64,000 nucleotides of DNA from Simmondsia chinensis (taxonomy: Eukaryota; Streptophyta; Magnoliopsida; Caryophyllales; Simmondsiaceae). The stretch covers positions 461,501-525,500 of the forward strand of contig JAGTTD010000022.1 in the NCBI GenBank assembly GCA_018398585.1, read 5' to 3'. Shown here one piece after another: positions 34,886 to 46,679 of this stretch. Both the position numbers and the translations under genes were made by a program. The notes under the pieces were generated by a model. That model worked only from the letters and a program-made list of their open reading frames with translations. It was not told where the DNA came from and did not search any database. Every line of letters begins with the position of its first letter. The stretch's first letter is position 1.

Positions 34886-34894
34886 TATATATAA
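34886..34894 (+). promoter_or_regulatory. TATA-like box of the PEPKR2 gene
   Basis: TATATATAA sits before a pyrimidine- and CGATCC-rich presumed leader (about 34930-35140) and is the best core promoter candidate. A probable leader intron runs from a CTACAG/GTTTAT donor (35140/35141) to the acceptor at 35623, 8 bp before the first ATG. Confidence 0.4.
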
Positions 34895-35227
34895 TCGGAT
34901 CCACCACGCCATTGTTGGATCTCCATTGATGACGCTCAAGCTAAATCTCACTCACTCCCAACCCTATTCCTAATCCCTTGGTCGATCGAATTTCATCTCT
35001 GGTTCCGATCCCGATCCCGATCCTCACGCAATCTTTTTCCCCAAATTCTACAATTCTAGGGTTTCGCCATTATCGCACTTCTTCAATCTCCTGTCCTGCG
35101 CCCGCTGACTTCAATCGACTCGTTTTATCGGCCTCTACAGGTTTATTTTAGCCCTAGACATTGTTTTAAGTGAAAATTTTGTCTTGATTCATAGTGGTAG
35201 GGTTTATTCATGTGAATTGTAGAAGCT

Positions 35228-35527
35228 AAGGTCTTGTTTGGTTGCCAGGAAGTAAAGGTAGGAAATTGGAATATATGGGAGGGGGCATTGGTCTCTTGTT
35301 TGGTTATCGGGAAATTTGTAGAACGTGGGAAGTAGACATTCTTTAGCAATTTCTAATTCTTTTAAAACGGAGGAAATAACTGACCTAGCCCCTTAGAAAG
35401 TTCTATTTCCTGTTTTGGCAACCAAACACTTGTTGTACCTATATTCTGGGAAGTTGATATGGGAATTGAATTCATGGGAAGTACAACTTCCAATGGAATT
35501 TAATTCCTGGGTTAAAACAAGGCCTAA
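35228..35527. mobile_element. hAT-like MITE in the PEPKR2 leader intron
   Basis: The left end 'aaggtcttgtttggttgcca' is matched in inverted form by the right end 'gggttaaaacaaggcctaag'. Inner inverted words TTTGGTTGCC/GGCAACCAAAC also occur. A related piece lies at about 14990-15195. Confidence 0.65.
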
Positions 35528-35631
35528 GATTAGGGTTCTTCTCTGCATTAGCTGTTGAATTATTTTGATATTTCTACGTGGGTCAGTGTTCTTGGATTGT
35601 GATTGTTGAATTCTTAATTGTAGAATTATAC

Positions 35632-38600
35632 ATGCTGGTGGGGTTGTTGACAAGGATGAAGAGGAAGAAAAGAAAAGGGAGTGGAAATGATGATGATGAT
35701 GACTATAAAGAGCTAGATGAGGCAAAAGGGTTGGAAAATTGTATTGGTATTGGCATTAGGTCTCATTTTTCGCTCGAAGATCGTCCGAGGCTGAGGAAGA
35801 AGTGTAAAGAAGAAGTGGGTTGTGATAATGGTGGCTTGTGTGGTAGTAGGATTGTTGGGTTCACCACAGTGCCACCTTGTGGAGGATCTTCGTCGTCGAT
35901 GGTTGAGCCAACGAGGGGGTTGAAGAGGAAGATTGGTTGTATAGATGTTTCAACTCAAATGGGGAGAAAGAATAAGTTTGACGATGATTATGTTTTGTGT
36001 AAGACGCTTGGCCGAGGTAGATTTGGATCGGTCTGGTTGTGCAAGTGTAGAGTTAGCGGAGAGCAATTTGCGTGTAAGACGTTGCGTAAGGGAGAGGAGA
36101 CTGTGCATAGGGAGGTGGAGATAATGCAGCATCTATCAGGCCATCCCGGGATTGTGATGTTGAAAGCGGTTTATGAGGATTCTGAGTGCTTTTATCTTGT
36201 TATGGAGTTATGTTCAGGAGGGCGGTTGGTTGATCAGATGGCAGAGGAGGGCAGGTATTCAGAGCAGCGCGCTGCGTGCATAACGAAGGAATTGATGCTG
36301 GTGATTAAGTATTGCCATGAAATGGGGGTGGTGCATAGAGATATAAAACCCGAGAACGTTCTTCTAACCAGTTCGGGAAAGATGAAGCTTGCAGATTTTG
36401 GCTTGGCAATGAGAATTGCAAATGGTAAATCTCAGTCATTCATTTTTTTCCATTAAAAAATAATTCATGTTCTCATTTGGATTTTATCTGGATGGTATAT
36501 TTATTGTGTAATGTACTAATCCTCAAGGAAATTAAGTAACACATGTTCTGGCATTTGCTTAACTTTAATCTTTTAAGTAGTTGCCCTCCTTCATTCCCAT
36601 TGTCCCATGGTGTCGAGCCCCGAAATTGCTTGTGTCAGGGAGAAAGTAACGCATAGTTCGCGGTAGGGATTCCAAGGAGATATGATTATGTTCAGAAGAA
36701 GAACTCTAGTTCAAATGTTGTTGCGTTGATTTCCTACAGATAATGATACTAGATTTAAGCCGACTCCTGAAATTGATTGTGTCTGAGAGAAAGTAACGCA
36801 TTCTCTGCAGTAGGAATGCCAACGGGCATATGATTATGTTCAGAAGAAAAACTCTTGTTCAGACGATGTTGCATTGATTTCCCTCAGATAACAATATCAG
36901 ATTTAAAATTTAGTTTGCATGAATGCTTTGTCTATCCCGGAAAGATGAATAAAAACTGTCATTCGTTGTTTCTTCTCCTTGCTCTTGCTAAGTATTTGCT
37001 ATCTTGGTTTATAATATCTATTCATGTGGGTATCTGGCAGTCCCTTTTTGCTCTATTCAAGATATTGTTTCTGTTGAATCACGTTTTTGCGTGCGTCGGT
37101 GACAAAATCATTCTTGTACTTCGAGAGCTACTTACTCGAGAACTCTAGTTTGAGTGAATTAACATGATATTCAGTATATTTATTGCATCAGATTGCATCT
37201 TTCACTCTGTGACTTATCAAAACAAAAAAAGAAATCTTTCATTCTGTGGCATCACAATCTGATCAATATCTTTACCCTGAGTCTGAATGGTGTAATTTTC
37301 AGTTCATAGCTTATCAAATGTTTCTGCAAAGGTCTCTGTCACCCACCAAGGATATTTGCTATGTTCATATATCAGATCACTTTGTTTGCATGTCACTGTA
37401 GTCCGTCTTAATCGTCATGTGGAATCTAATTGACAGGCCAGAGCTTGACTGGGATAGCGGGAAGTCCAGCTTATGTTGCTCCAGAAGTACTATGGGGGAA
37501 TTACAGGGAGAAAGTGGACGTATGGAGTGCTGGTATCCTCCTTCATGCCCTGTTGGCTGGTGTTCTTCCATTCCAAGGTAGCTCGCTCGAAGCTGTTTTT
37601 GACGCAATCAAGAGTGTCAGGCTAGATTTCCACTCTGGGCCATGGGAATCGGTGTCAGAACCTGCACGTGATCTGGTTGAGAAGATGCTTACAAGAGATG
37701 TTTCGTCAAGGATAACTGTAGATGAAGTGCTCGGTGAGCTTATTGCCCATTTGAATGTTCTGCATATTAATTTTTGGGTTTCAAATCCTTCCATGGGATA
37801 CAAATAATTGTTTGGGGTCACCCACTGGATCTGTGGCCTCAATTTATCCTGTGGACGCTAGAAAATTTTTGAATGGGAATTGGGTGCAACCGGGTGATTA
37901 GTTCGGATGCCTGTAAGCTGACCTAGACACCATGTTTATTGAAAGGGAAAAAAAATAAAAATAAAATAAAAAACAAATAATGTCTTCTCCACCATCAAGA
38001 TAAATTCTGCAATATTTTTCTTTGAAATTTGACTGTATCCCTTGACACTTGACACTTTGCCCTTTCTTGGTCATCTGTATATTTTCTCGGATAGAACCTC
38101 TCTTTAGGGTAGCATGGATGAGGCTGCGTACATCCCACCCTTCCTAGACCTTGCTATAGCGGGAGCCATTGTGGCATTGAGATTGATGTTGTTGTTGTTA
38201 GCCTTGTGGAATGATACACACCAAAGAGGTTTAATCCCAAAACCAATTTGGCATTATGTAGAGTAGTTTGCTACGTATATAAGTTGGTATTTTTGACCTC
38301 CCATCGATGTGGGATTTGAGTTCGTATCACTGAAGAATGATGCCTGCATCATGTAAGTCGCTACACTTTATTGTTGGGAATAATTCTCTCTTTCTAAAGG
38401 TTGGGGAGAGGGGATTTGTACCCTAGTTCTTATTCTATGAGCTTCAAATTCGGTAGTCTTTGTTTTACGATTGTTGGGTCCGTCGTTATCCTATAATAGC
38501 TGACATGTAACAATGTGCATTCTGCAGCGCATCCATGGATCTTATTCTACACAGAGCGCACCCTGAAGTCACTTTCCCTCAACTTAAAACGAAAGGATGG

Positions 38601-38865
38601 ATCCACAGCTCTTTCTCATCAAGTCTCAGGCACTTCGACTCAATCAGACCGACCCAGTGCTAACTCCAGCCCATTTTCAACACCCAGTAGAGCTCAGGCA
38701 ACATCTGATTCTGAGAAACACGATGACTCTGGCTTGGTGGATGCGCTAGCAGTGGCGATATCGCAAGTGAGGATATCGGAGCCCAAGAGGAGCAGGCTCT
38801 GTAGCCCTAGCGACCACCCGATTCAGCAGCAGTACTCAGCTAACAGCCTCTGTGAAGCATTCTGA
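35632..38865 (+). CDS. PEPKR2: Serine/threonine protein kinase, PEPKR2-like, three coding exons
   Basis: Exons 35632-36424, 37437-37733, 38528-38865; 475 aa from the first ATG (35632), or 467 aa from the ATG at 35656, whose MKRKKRKGS start better resembles Arabidopsis PEPKR2. Numbering here is from 35656. A basic and acidic N-terminus (1-110) precedes a complete kinase domain: glycine loop GRGRFGSV (119-126), Lys141, HRD with D229, DFG at 247-249 and APE at 271-273. The domain closes with the HPW motif at the start of exon 3. A Ser-rich tail ends in the family's RISEPKRSRLCSP segment. The family is CDPK-related (PEPC-kinase-related) but has no EF hands, as here. Substrates are not known to me. 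All catalytic residues are present. Confidence 0.95.
36615..36906. repeat. Tandem duplication in PEPKR2 intron 1, period about 147 bp
   Basis: Both units carry GAAATTG, 'gagaaagtaacgcat', 'atgattatgttcagaagaa' and 'cagataa'. They have diverged by substitutions, so the event is old. Purely intronic. Confidence 0.85.
38090..38203 (+). mobile_element. Au-like SINE body in PEPKR2 intron 2
   Basis: Recognisable by 'agaacctctctttagggtag', 'gaggctgcgtacatcccacc' and 'tagcgggagcc', followed by a TTG tail ('gatgttgttgttgtta'). Sense with the gene. Confidence 0.75.
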
Positions 38866-40870
38866 GTATGAGTCTCTTTACTAACTTGTTTATTGTTGGG
38901 TCTTTTAGCTGCTGAGGATATCAATTCTGATTGTAAATATGACTGCATTTTAACAAGTTAACTGTTCAGTAACAAGAAATTACTAGCTAAAAAAGGAGCA
39001 TATCCTCCTTCTGTGTCATATTGGGCCTTATGTGATAAAAACTTTTCAAATAATACATTAAGCTCATGTATATAAAATCGACCGTTGAAAAGCCTCTTTC
39101 CCTGTATTTTCATGGGGTTTAAATCATTTTGTATGTCACTTTCTTCATTTGAAGAAGGTAGTGTTTTCTGCTATTTCAGAAATAGCCTCGGTACAGGGTA
39201 GCACCCGATACGGGTAATGTCCCCAGATCTTGCCTTAGCAAGAGCCTCTTTGAGGCATTGGGTTGTCGTTGCTGTTGGCTTTTGCTGCTATTATATACGC
39301 AAAATCATCCTCAAATTTAATTTTTTCTTCTGAATCTTCCTCCTTAAGCCCGTAGTTGGGTGTTAGAGCATAAAACTATTCGTGAGTTTTTATTTGGTTT
39401 GACAAGGTATTAAAGCCTAGTTCATTGAGGGGTTGTGAGTTCAAATCTTAACGACCTCCGCTTTTAAGACTACATTTGGTTGGTTTGAAATGTTATTTTC
39501 GAGAAAATATTTATTCTAAAAAGATTTTTGACTAAAAGTTATGTTTCCTTTAAGATTTTGTTTTGTTTAATTTAGAAAATCAATTTATTATATAAACTTG
39601 CGTAGGAATCATGTTTAATCCATTTGATGTTAATTTGAGATTGAGGGTGTAAAGTCAAAATCGTAGAGGTTTTCCTTCCCGGGAAGGAAAATCTCATTCA
39701 TTTTCTTTAGAGGAAGTGATCTTCTTATTGATGAGGGAAAAGATTCTCTCTCGGCTATTTTTACTAGCTATTTATTGAGATTTATTGAAACAAAGAGCAG
39801 AAATATTTTCGTCCAACCAGACGTAGCCTTAAATTTTAATATAATTTTAACATAAAATATGAGGTGAATTTGTGCACTATTTACACAGCTACAATACGCA
39901 TTTACGTGAGGGGCTACGTGATGTAGCACAACCCCCTATTCCAAACAAACTCAACTGAATTTTATTTCTTCAAAACTTGGAACTAATGAATTACAAAATT
40001 CTATTTATAAAAAAAGCTAAATCGTATTGGATAACTAAAAAGATAAAGAATAAAAAAAATTAAATTATTCTTCTAATTTAAACAAGATTAAAAAATCTTA
40101 TTCCAAATTTAATAAAATATCAAATATTTTATAATCAGTAATCCTCTTCTTTCATATTGTGTCACAATGTTAGAGTATGAAATACACTTAAGCCAGCATC
40201 GATAATGAAGAATGATCACAATTCTTGTCCAACATTATTATAACAACACTTCTTCCCGGCACCCATTTTTGTTTTTATAATTGGGTTGATACTCTACATC
40301 TACAGTGTGCGAATATAAAAAGGCGGACAATGCCCGTAAATTTGCTCACAAATTCACTTTTCTCTGCACTTCTTTGTCAGACTTGGACGATCTTGAAAGA
40401 AAAATGACACTTAATTGCCAAAAAACCATGACAATTTTCCAAGCTTGTTAACTCAAGTAGTTCTTTATATATACCAAAGAATTAACCAATTGAATCAAGT
40501 CTTATCAATTTCATTTTTTATCGACCATCATGAATATAGCCTAATGGTGAGGAATGTCGGGTCTCAAGGCACCACCCGAATTCAATTTCCGCAAGCAGCA
40601 TTTCACCCTTCCCCACCTTATGACTGTGAAAGAAGGTTCATTTTCTTTTCATGTTATCATGTATTGGTGCTTATTATATCTAGTAAGGTAGTGAAATATT
40701 TTTGTCATATGATTACATCATAGAAGTATATACGAAACATTAGCTAAATAAATTATTTTAGCTTAATATGTCTTTATATTAAACGTTGATAACCAAAAAA
40801 CATTCTCAATTGGACTGCAATGGGGGTAAATTATCAAAAAAGAAAACTAAAAAGTATTCAATTTTCACTT
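38866..40870. other. Intergenic region downstream of PEPKR2
   Basis: Contains a sense Au-like SINE body (about 39180-39271, flanked by similar CTGCTATT words), a 5' fragment of a TRIM (39361 to about 39460, with a primer-site-like 'aaggtattaaagc') and a hAT-like MITE (about 39467-39832, ends 'agactacatttggttgg' and 'ccaaccagacgtagcct'). No gene is visible. Confidence 0.55.
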
Positions 40871-41240
40871 ACACTCTGTTTGACAACAGGGTAATGGAGG
40901 TAAATCATTACCCCCATTTGACCAAACATGAAGAGGGGTGAAGGAGGTTAATGGGGGGTAAAAACTTACCCTCCTTTACCGCCATTTTCTTTAACCCTCC
41001 AAATTAGGGGGTAAGGTAAGTTTTAAAAAATTTTGGATAATTTTACTCTTATTTGAACTATAACTTTATTTACCCTTACCCTTTTACCTAATTGTCAAAC
41101 AAGGTTAACTCATTTACCTCTCTTTATCCTTACCCCTCTTATTTTGACATATTCAAATAAGAGTAAAATCTTACCTTACCCTTCTACTTTTTACGCTTCC
41201 TTACCCTCCCCTTCTTTACCCTATTATCAAACAAGCTATT
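40871..41240. mobile_element. hAT-like MITE with TTACCC/GGGTAA-rich arms (copy 1)
   Basis: The left end 'tctgtttgacaacagggtaa' and the right end 'taccctattatcaaacaag' are inverted relatives. The inside is a run of TTACCC and GGGTAA words that can fold back. An inverted second copy lies at 50392-50838. Confidence 0.7.
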
Positions 41241-41345
41241 AGCCACCGTAACTTTGAAGTCAATTTTTTTTTTTTTTTGGGGGGGGGGGGGGGGGATCAA
41301 TTGAAGTCAAGTTAGCCACCGTGACTTTTGAAGTCAACAAATTTC
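41229..41345. repeat. Short duplication interrupted by T15-G17 homopolymers
   Basis: TTAGCCACCGT(A/G)ACTTT followed by GAAGTCAA occurs twice. Between the copies lies a run of 15 T (41264-41278) followed by 17 G (41279-41295). The G-run may form quadruplexes and is probably length-variable. Confidence 0.85.
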
Positions 41346-41717
41346 GTGAAAGCGAAAATTCACTAATGTTCTTTGCTAACACTAATTGAAAGATACTATC
41401 GTAAACTGGGTAGCAACACCACTCCGCTGGTCATAGCAGATTCAAATCTGGGGTATGACTGAAAAAGGGTATTGATCGATCCGTGAGAAATAGCATGTTA
41501 CACATTATCTGAGCTGCTAGATTTGGTATAGTGGTTACTGGTCACTATTTGGTTCAAAGTTGACCCCCCAACCTCAAACATCGTACCTCCTTACCATTAT
41601 TAAAAAAAACGTTGCACGACATCAAGAGTAAACACACACCATTGGACACAACCTAACAAAATCATCCTCGAAACAAACGACGTGGGTTACACAATGTTAA
41701 TATGTACATATGAGTAG

Positions 41718-44648
41718 TCAGTGCCGGGCAAATTTGGACCAAAGAACCACTAAAAATAGACAAACAAGTGCAAATAGAACCACATGGAGAATATGACTTG
41801 AGCCACTCTGCACAATGCTCTTGTTTAGTCTCCTCATGTTGTTTTTCACCCCAGCTTGAGCTTTGATCAGTGTCATTTGCTGTTCCAACAAATCGAAAAC
41901 CGAGCAATTAACTGTTGTTAGAGATGAAGGGGAAAAAAGGGTATAACATATAACGGAAGCAGTGACTTGCAGTTCGAAAGGAAACGCAAAATAAACCCAA
42001 AGAAGAACACGGGATCATCAAATCACTAGCTTTGGAGACTACCCTGTTTCTCTTGTCTTGTCTTATTTCGAAGTTCATGAAAATAATTGTTAACCAATAA
42101 GGTAACACTCCTTTACAGATATAAACCGGAATAATTGTTAACTTCGTGCATTTCTTTTGGAAAAATAGTCGGGGCCCAACCCAACTTACGTGCAGCTCAA
42201 CGTTGTTTTTTGATCACTACGTGCAATTTAACTAATCTCTAAAGTTACATGCATCTACCACTCAGAAGTATCCTTATATGCATTAGAGTAATTTGGGGCA
42301 TGCAAACCTAGTACATGAGCCAACTCCGTGGAGTCGTTAACTTTGCAGTGCTGCATTTGTAACAGGCCACAAGCAAGTAACTGAACAGAGCTCGTGCAAT
42401 CGGGGGGAATAAACGACCTAGAAAAATGAGTTGCTCCTCCTTATTGAAGATTGTAAAGTATTTTTATCAGTAAAGTTGCAAAGATACAAACATTTAGAAC
42501 AAAGATACTCCAGGGTAGAAGCTACTTATCAATGTAGTTACACTACTCCCTCGAGTTGCCAACCTAAGGATGCTCATTTCAAAATTCTGTTGTTATTCAT
42601 TTTAACCGGTATGATTCTAGTACTTGGATAGTAACTAATGTTCAGTGCAATCATGCAACTTCTCTATGCAAACATTTAATTAGAAAGAAGTATAATATCA
42701 AATGGATTTGAGTAGATGGCCTACCAACTGGTTCATGAACTCGTTCTGAAATTTTGCCTCTGATTCTATCTCTTGTGCTACCTGCGTTCCCGAAATGTGT
42801 CAGAGATCACGAACTTGATTAAAGAGAGAGAATGCCAATAAGGTGAAGTTCAAAAATGTATCACAAATTGAAATCGCTGGCCAAAACCAACAGCAGTCTA
42901 AATCTTTTTATTTTCAACCTATTCCAAGCAACCTATTCATTGCCATATGCTTATCATTCTTTTGACACATTAGAGGAAAAGAAGCTCACCCCAAACTCTT
43001 TTCAACAAATATTGATTGGTCTCTAGTAGTATAGGACTCCATTTATTTGTGATATGGGACAGCACTTATCCAACTCGCATCCTATAGATTAACTTTGAAA
43101 CGGATTTAGAAAAGAAATCATCGACTTCAGTGCCTACAATTTGAAAGACAACAAGAAACTCCATCCCACCTCCCGCTATCACTGCAGGTCTGCAGGAAGA
43201 GGCGATTCATCACAACCGTATTGAATCTCGTAATCTTCACTCTAACAGTTCCAAATGTCACCTATACTTTTGAGATTTAAAACAAACTGGATTTTCTTTT
43301 CTTTTTTTATACTTTTTTTTTTATTTTAAATGAGAGACCATTTGTCAACCGTATTGAATCTTGTAATCTTCAGTCAACACAATTTTAATGCCACTAATAC
43401 TTGAAGAGCTGAATCGGTTCTCATAATCTCCACTCTGCACAATTTTAGTATCAGTTTAACCAAAGCAGATCTAAGATATATATCAGAATTAACAACCAAG
43501 TGCACCCCTCCTGCCCTTGAAGCTAACACCAATTCACTCAACATAACAAACTCTGCAAGCCAATGCAATTGCAGCCAAACTACCCTCCAGCCAAAAAAAA
43601 TCCTTTTCTTATTTAGGGTGCTCCCCACACAATTAATATCACATGCTCACTGGACCAAAACGATATCGAGAACAAGAAAATACAATGTACACTATTAAAT
43701 GGCACTTTCTACAACCGGGAACGCCAATTTCCATCACCTTTTTAGTGACTACGTAAGGAGTTCTGTGAAAGAGAACATGCATTGGTAAGGAGATTACAAA
43801 TTCATTCAATAGAGACTCCAATTTTGGGGGAAAGGGGGGTTGGTGCACTTTAAACTAGGCACCTAGCCGAAAGCAGGCAAGAATTTGACCACCAAGCTAA
43901 CCGAAGGAAACTTATAGAAGAGAAAGCGGATATAAGATTATTCAAACAGATACTTTCCATGATGTTAACTGCATAAATTTCAAATAACATAAATGAAAAC
44001 CTGAAAAACAGCCAGGCAACTCAAATTAATTGGATGAGAGAAGTTTACATTTTTCAGTTGACGAACGTGGTTTCTCAGACCCATGATTTCATTATCCAGG
44101 TCCCCATGCATAGGATCAATGCGCAACTGTATTTCATCTGAGTTACCAACTTGCCTCGTGGTCAATCCCTGACTGTAAAACACACAAACATGTAAGTTGA
44201 AGGAAGACCAAGCCGGACAGATTGAATTCAAGGATCAAATGGAGGGTGATATGTAGCAGAGGATGTACACACATAATTGAAGTAAATCCAACTATGAACT
44301 CAAGGGTAGTGACCGTTTCTAACTTCTCCCTATTCTCTTACAAATCTCAATAACCAACAGAAACTTCTTTGGTAACTGGGGCATCTAGGCAAGCTTGTAT
44401 GCACCTCGAAACCACAAGATGCACGTGCTGCCTACGTATAAGTTGCACATACACCCAACAAGTGCTCTCAAGGAACATGTCCCTTTATGAGACGTCAAGT
44501 GTGAGCGTCTTATTAACTGAGCCCACCCTTGAAGTTCCAAACAGAAAATAACAAGAACTTGGCAAATAAGAGAAAATAACTACGCTTTTATCCAATGCAA
44601 CAATTCATACCTTGATCTGTACGGATCAGCTCCAGCTTTAGTAGCCAT
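41718..44648 (-). CDS. Bet1-like Qc-SNARE, four coding exons
   Basis: Exons complement(44611-44648), complement(44049-44172), complement(42725-42781), complement(41718-41879); 126 aa. Closely resembles the Arabidopsis Bet1-like protein At4g14600, as I recall it: DEIQLRIDPMHGDLD, LRNHVRQLKN, QEIESEAKFQNEF and a tail ending WSKFARH. The SNARE coiled coil runs from about 45 to 98. The hydrophobic segment 103-121 is a C-terminal tail anchor. Bet1-type Qc-SNAREs act in ER-Golgi membrane fusion as part of a four-helix complex. The ATG at 44648 is the first in a short first coding exon. A CT-rich segment near 45922-45944 suggests that transcription starts about 1.3 kb upstream, with a leader intron. 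Confidence 0.93.
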
Positions 44649-45062
44649 CGATCAACCAAAGGAGAACTAATACTCAAAATGTGGATAATCTTTTCGGATA
44701 CGAGAGGATCCTCTGACTGTCTATGCCTCCCACCACCTCCCTTTTCCTTTAAGAAATGGTAAACGAAAATCAAGCCTGTAAGATGGCCACAATGTTGCAG
44801 GAAAAATAAATTAATCATGAGTAGAGCAAGTGATATTTCTAATAGATAATTAAGAGTACAGCGGTCCCCCTTTCCAAATATCAATATAAAAGGACATTAG
44901 GATATATGGGTTGGATACGAATGAATGTTAAAAGTGAATGGCCTTCTCCCTACTACTCGTCTTTCCTATTCCCCTCTTTGAAATTACGAAATTCTATTGT
45001 CTTTCTCTCTTTTAGGAACCAAAATTGAAATATACTGAAAACTAAATAGAAGCAGTACAATA

Positions 45063-45167
45063 ACAACAGCAAACCTAGTGCCTCAAAGAGGCTCTTGCCA
45101 AGGGAGCGTCTGAGACCTACTTTATAGAGAAGTTGTTTTCGAAGGACCCCCAACTCTAAAAAGTATT
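45063..45167 (-). mobile_element. Au-like SINE body in the Bet1-like gene leader intron
   Basis: The words 'agtgcctcaaagaggctctt' and 'gagaagttgttttcgaagga' identify the body. The flanks are related direct repeats, GAAAACTAAATAGAAGCAG (from 45037) and CAAAACTAAATAAAAGTAG (from 45168), an aged target duplication of about 24 bp. Body only. Confidence 0.75.
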
Positions 45168-45578
45168 CAAAACTAAATAAAAGTAGTAAAATACTGGAAT
45201 TTAAAGGATAAGGAAGAAGAGATAAGAAATGACATGGATTTTCATTGCTTGACTTGTTCACTACCTCTATATATATAATTTGCCCCTTTCTTGGGCCGGG
45301 CCTGCTCTATTTTGTATTAGATTACCTTATTACTCTACGCCCATATACCTAATTTGGATGTGTATCACTGTCTCAAATTCTATTATCAAACCTAATTAAG
45401 TTTCGAAGAGGGCAATCTAGCCCTTCTTCCTAGTTTTAATCGCATCCAAATCAACACAAAAATCACATAGCGCTCTTGTAAATTCAACAATGAAATTCCT
45501 TCCACGTAATTCATATGTATGACCAGAAAACAATCCACTAATTTTTCGAAAATTAATTATGTATTATACTACTACCAA

Positions 45579-45907
45579 TCTGGACATGCATAATTGGATT
45601 CCTTTGTCTTAGTTAGGGTTTCGAAGTATGACAAATTTAGGGTTTGTCGTAATTAAGCTAAAAAACCAAAAAAACGTAAAAGAGTAGAGTACCCAATGAT
45701 CGAGATAATTTCCTTTGATTCGTATAATTAGGGTTCCAATCTGAACATGCATAATTGGATTCTTTCCGTAGTTAGGGTTTTCGAGGTACGAAAAATTAGG
45801 GCTCCTCGTAATTAAGCTAAAGAGATCAGAAAAACGTAAAAGAGGGAAGAAATAACAGTACCAAATGATCGAGAAAATTTATTCGATTCGTGAAATTAGG
45901 GTTCCAA
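45579..45907. repeat. Tandem duplication, period 161 bp, spanning the presumed leader exon donor
   Basis: Units at 45579-45739 and 45740-45907 share 'catgcataattggattc', 'cgtaattaagctaaa', 'aaaacgtaaaagag', 'aatgatcgaga' and 'attagggttccaa'. Read on the minus strand, each unit includes GATCATTTG/GTAC or GATCATTGG/GTAC, a possible splice donor. The duplication may therefore have copied part of the Bet1-like leader exon. Confidence 0.85.
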
Positions 45908-46317
45908 ACGATGCCGGATCGAATTGGAGAGAGAGAGAGAGAAATTTGGGAAGCTTTTTCTTTTTTTTTTCCCCCCTTCTTATAACATTTTCTTTTTTTT
46001 TTTTTTTCCAAAATCAGAAAATAAAAATAAAAATAAAATAATAATTGGGGAACTCCGTTTCGGAACCCACACCGGTATGTAACAAGTAGACGCAAGAAAT
46101 AGAAATTAATAAAAAGTAAAAATTGCTGTTTTCAAAATATATGAAGTAATTTATTTAATCATTTAGGTAAGTTCTAATTCTTTTGCTTTTAACTAACTTT
46201 CAAAAAAAAAATTTATTTTCCATCTTAATAGCGAAATATATTTTAACTATTTTTTTGAAAGTTAACATTAAGAATTGAATTTCTTTTAATAAAAAATAAT
46301 AAATCCCTGATAAATAA

Positions 46318-46679
46318 AAAGGTTATTTATGTTTTACTATCCTGATCTTTTTGGTAATTATAAAAAGGACCCTGAGATTTTATTGTATTAATAAAAAGGA
46401 CCCTCTCCGGTCATCTAACGTCATTTTGAAAGATTTTTAGGCCATCTAATTTATTTCGACTCGACCTAAATTTGCATGATAATTACCGTGAAAGTTTTTG
46501 GGCCACTCATAATTATGACTTTCCCGTTTTAAAAGGAAAGTTATTTTCTCTTATTTACTAGAGAAGGTTATTTTTATTAATATAATAAAATCTTGTGATC
46601 CTTTTTAATAATTTTAAAATATCAGAATTTTTTTTATAATTATCAAAAATATCAGAGCAGTAAAAAATAAATAACCCTA
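46318..46679. mobile_element. MITE with long inverted ends
   Basis: The left arm 'ggttatttatgttttactat' and 'taattataaaaaggaccctg' are mirrored by the right arm 'agtaaaaaataaataaccct' with 'ataattatcaaaaatatcag'. The arms extend for about 100 bp each. Organised like the other long-TIR family but with a different sequence. Confidence 0.6.

Larger units (their letters stand above)
44649..46317. other. Leader and 5' flank of the Bet1-like gene
   Basis: Contains a SINE (45063-45167), a tandem duplication (45579-45907) and, on the minus strand, a CT microsatellite (GA on the plus strand, about 45927-45942). This fits a 5' leader exon with a donor after GATCATTTG (about 45860) and a leader intron ending just before the ATG. 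No other coding sequence is seen. Confidence 0.45.

Noticed and set aside
35393..35725. Minus-strand protein of 110 residues opposite the PEPKR2 start
   Set aside because: It overlaps the MITE and the kinase N-terminus in antisense; the His/Ser-rich composition comes from reading the Asp-rich region backwards.
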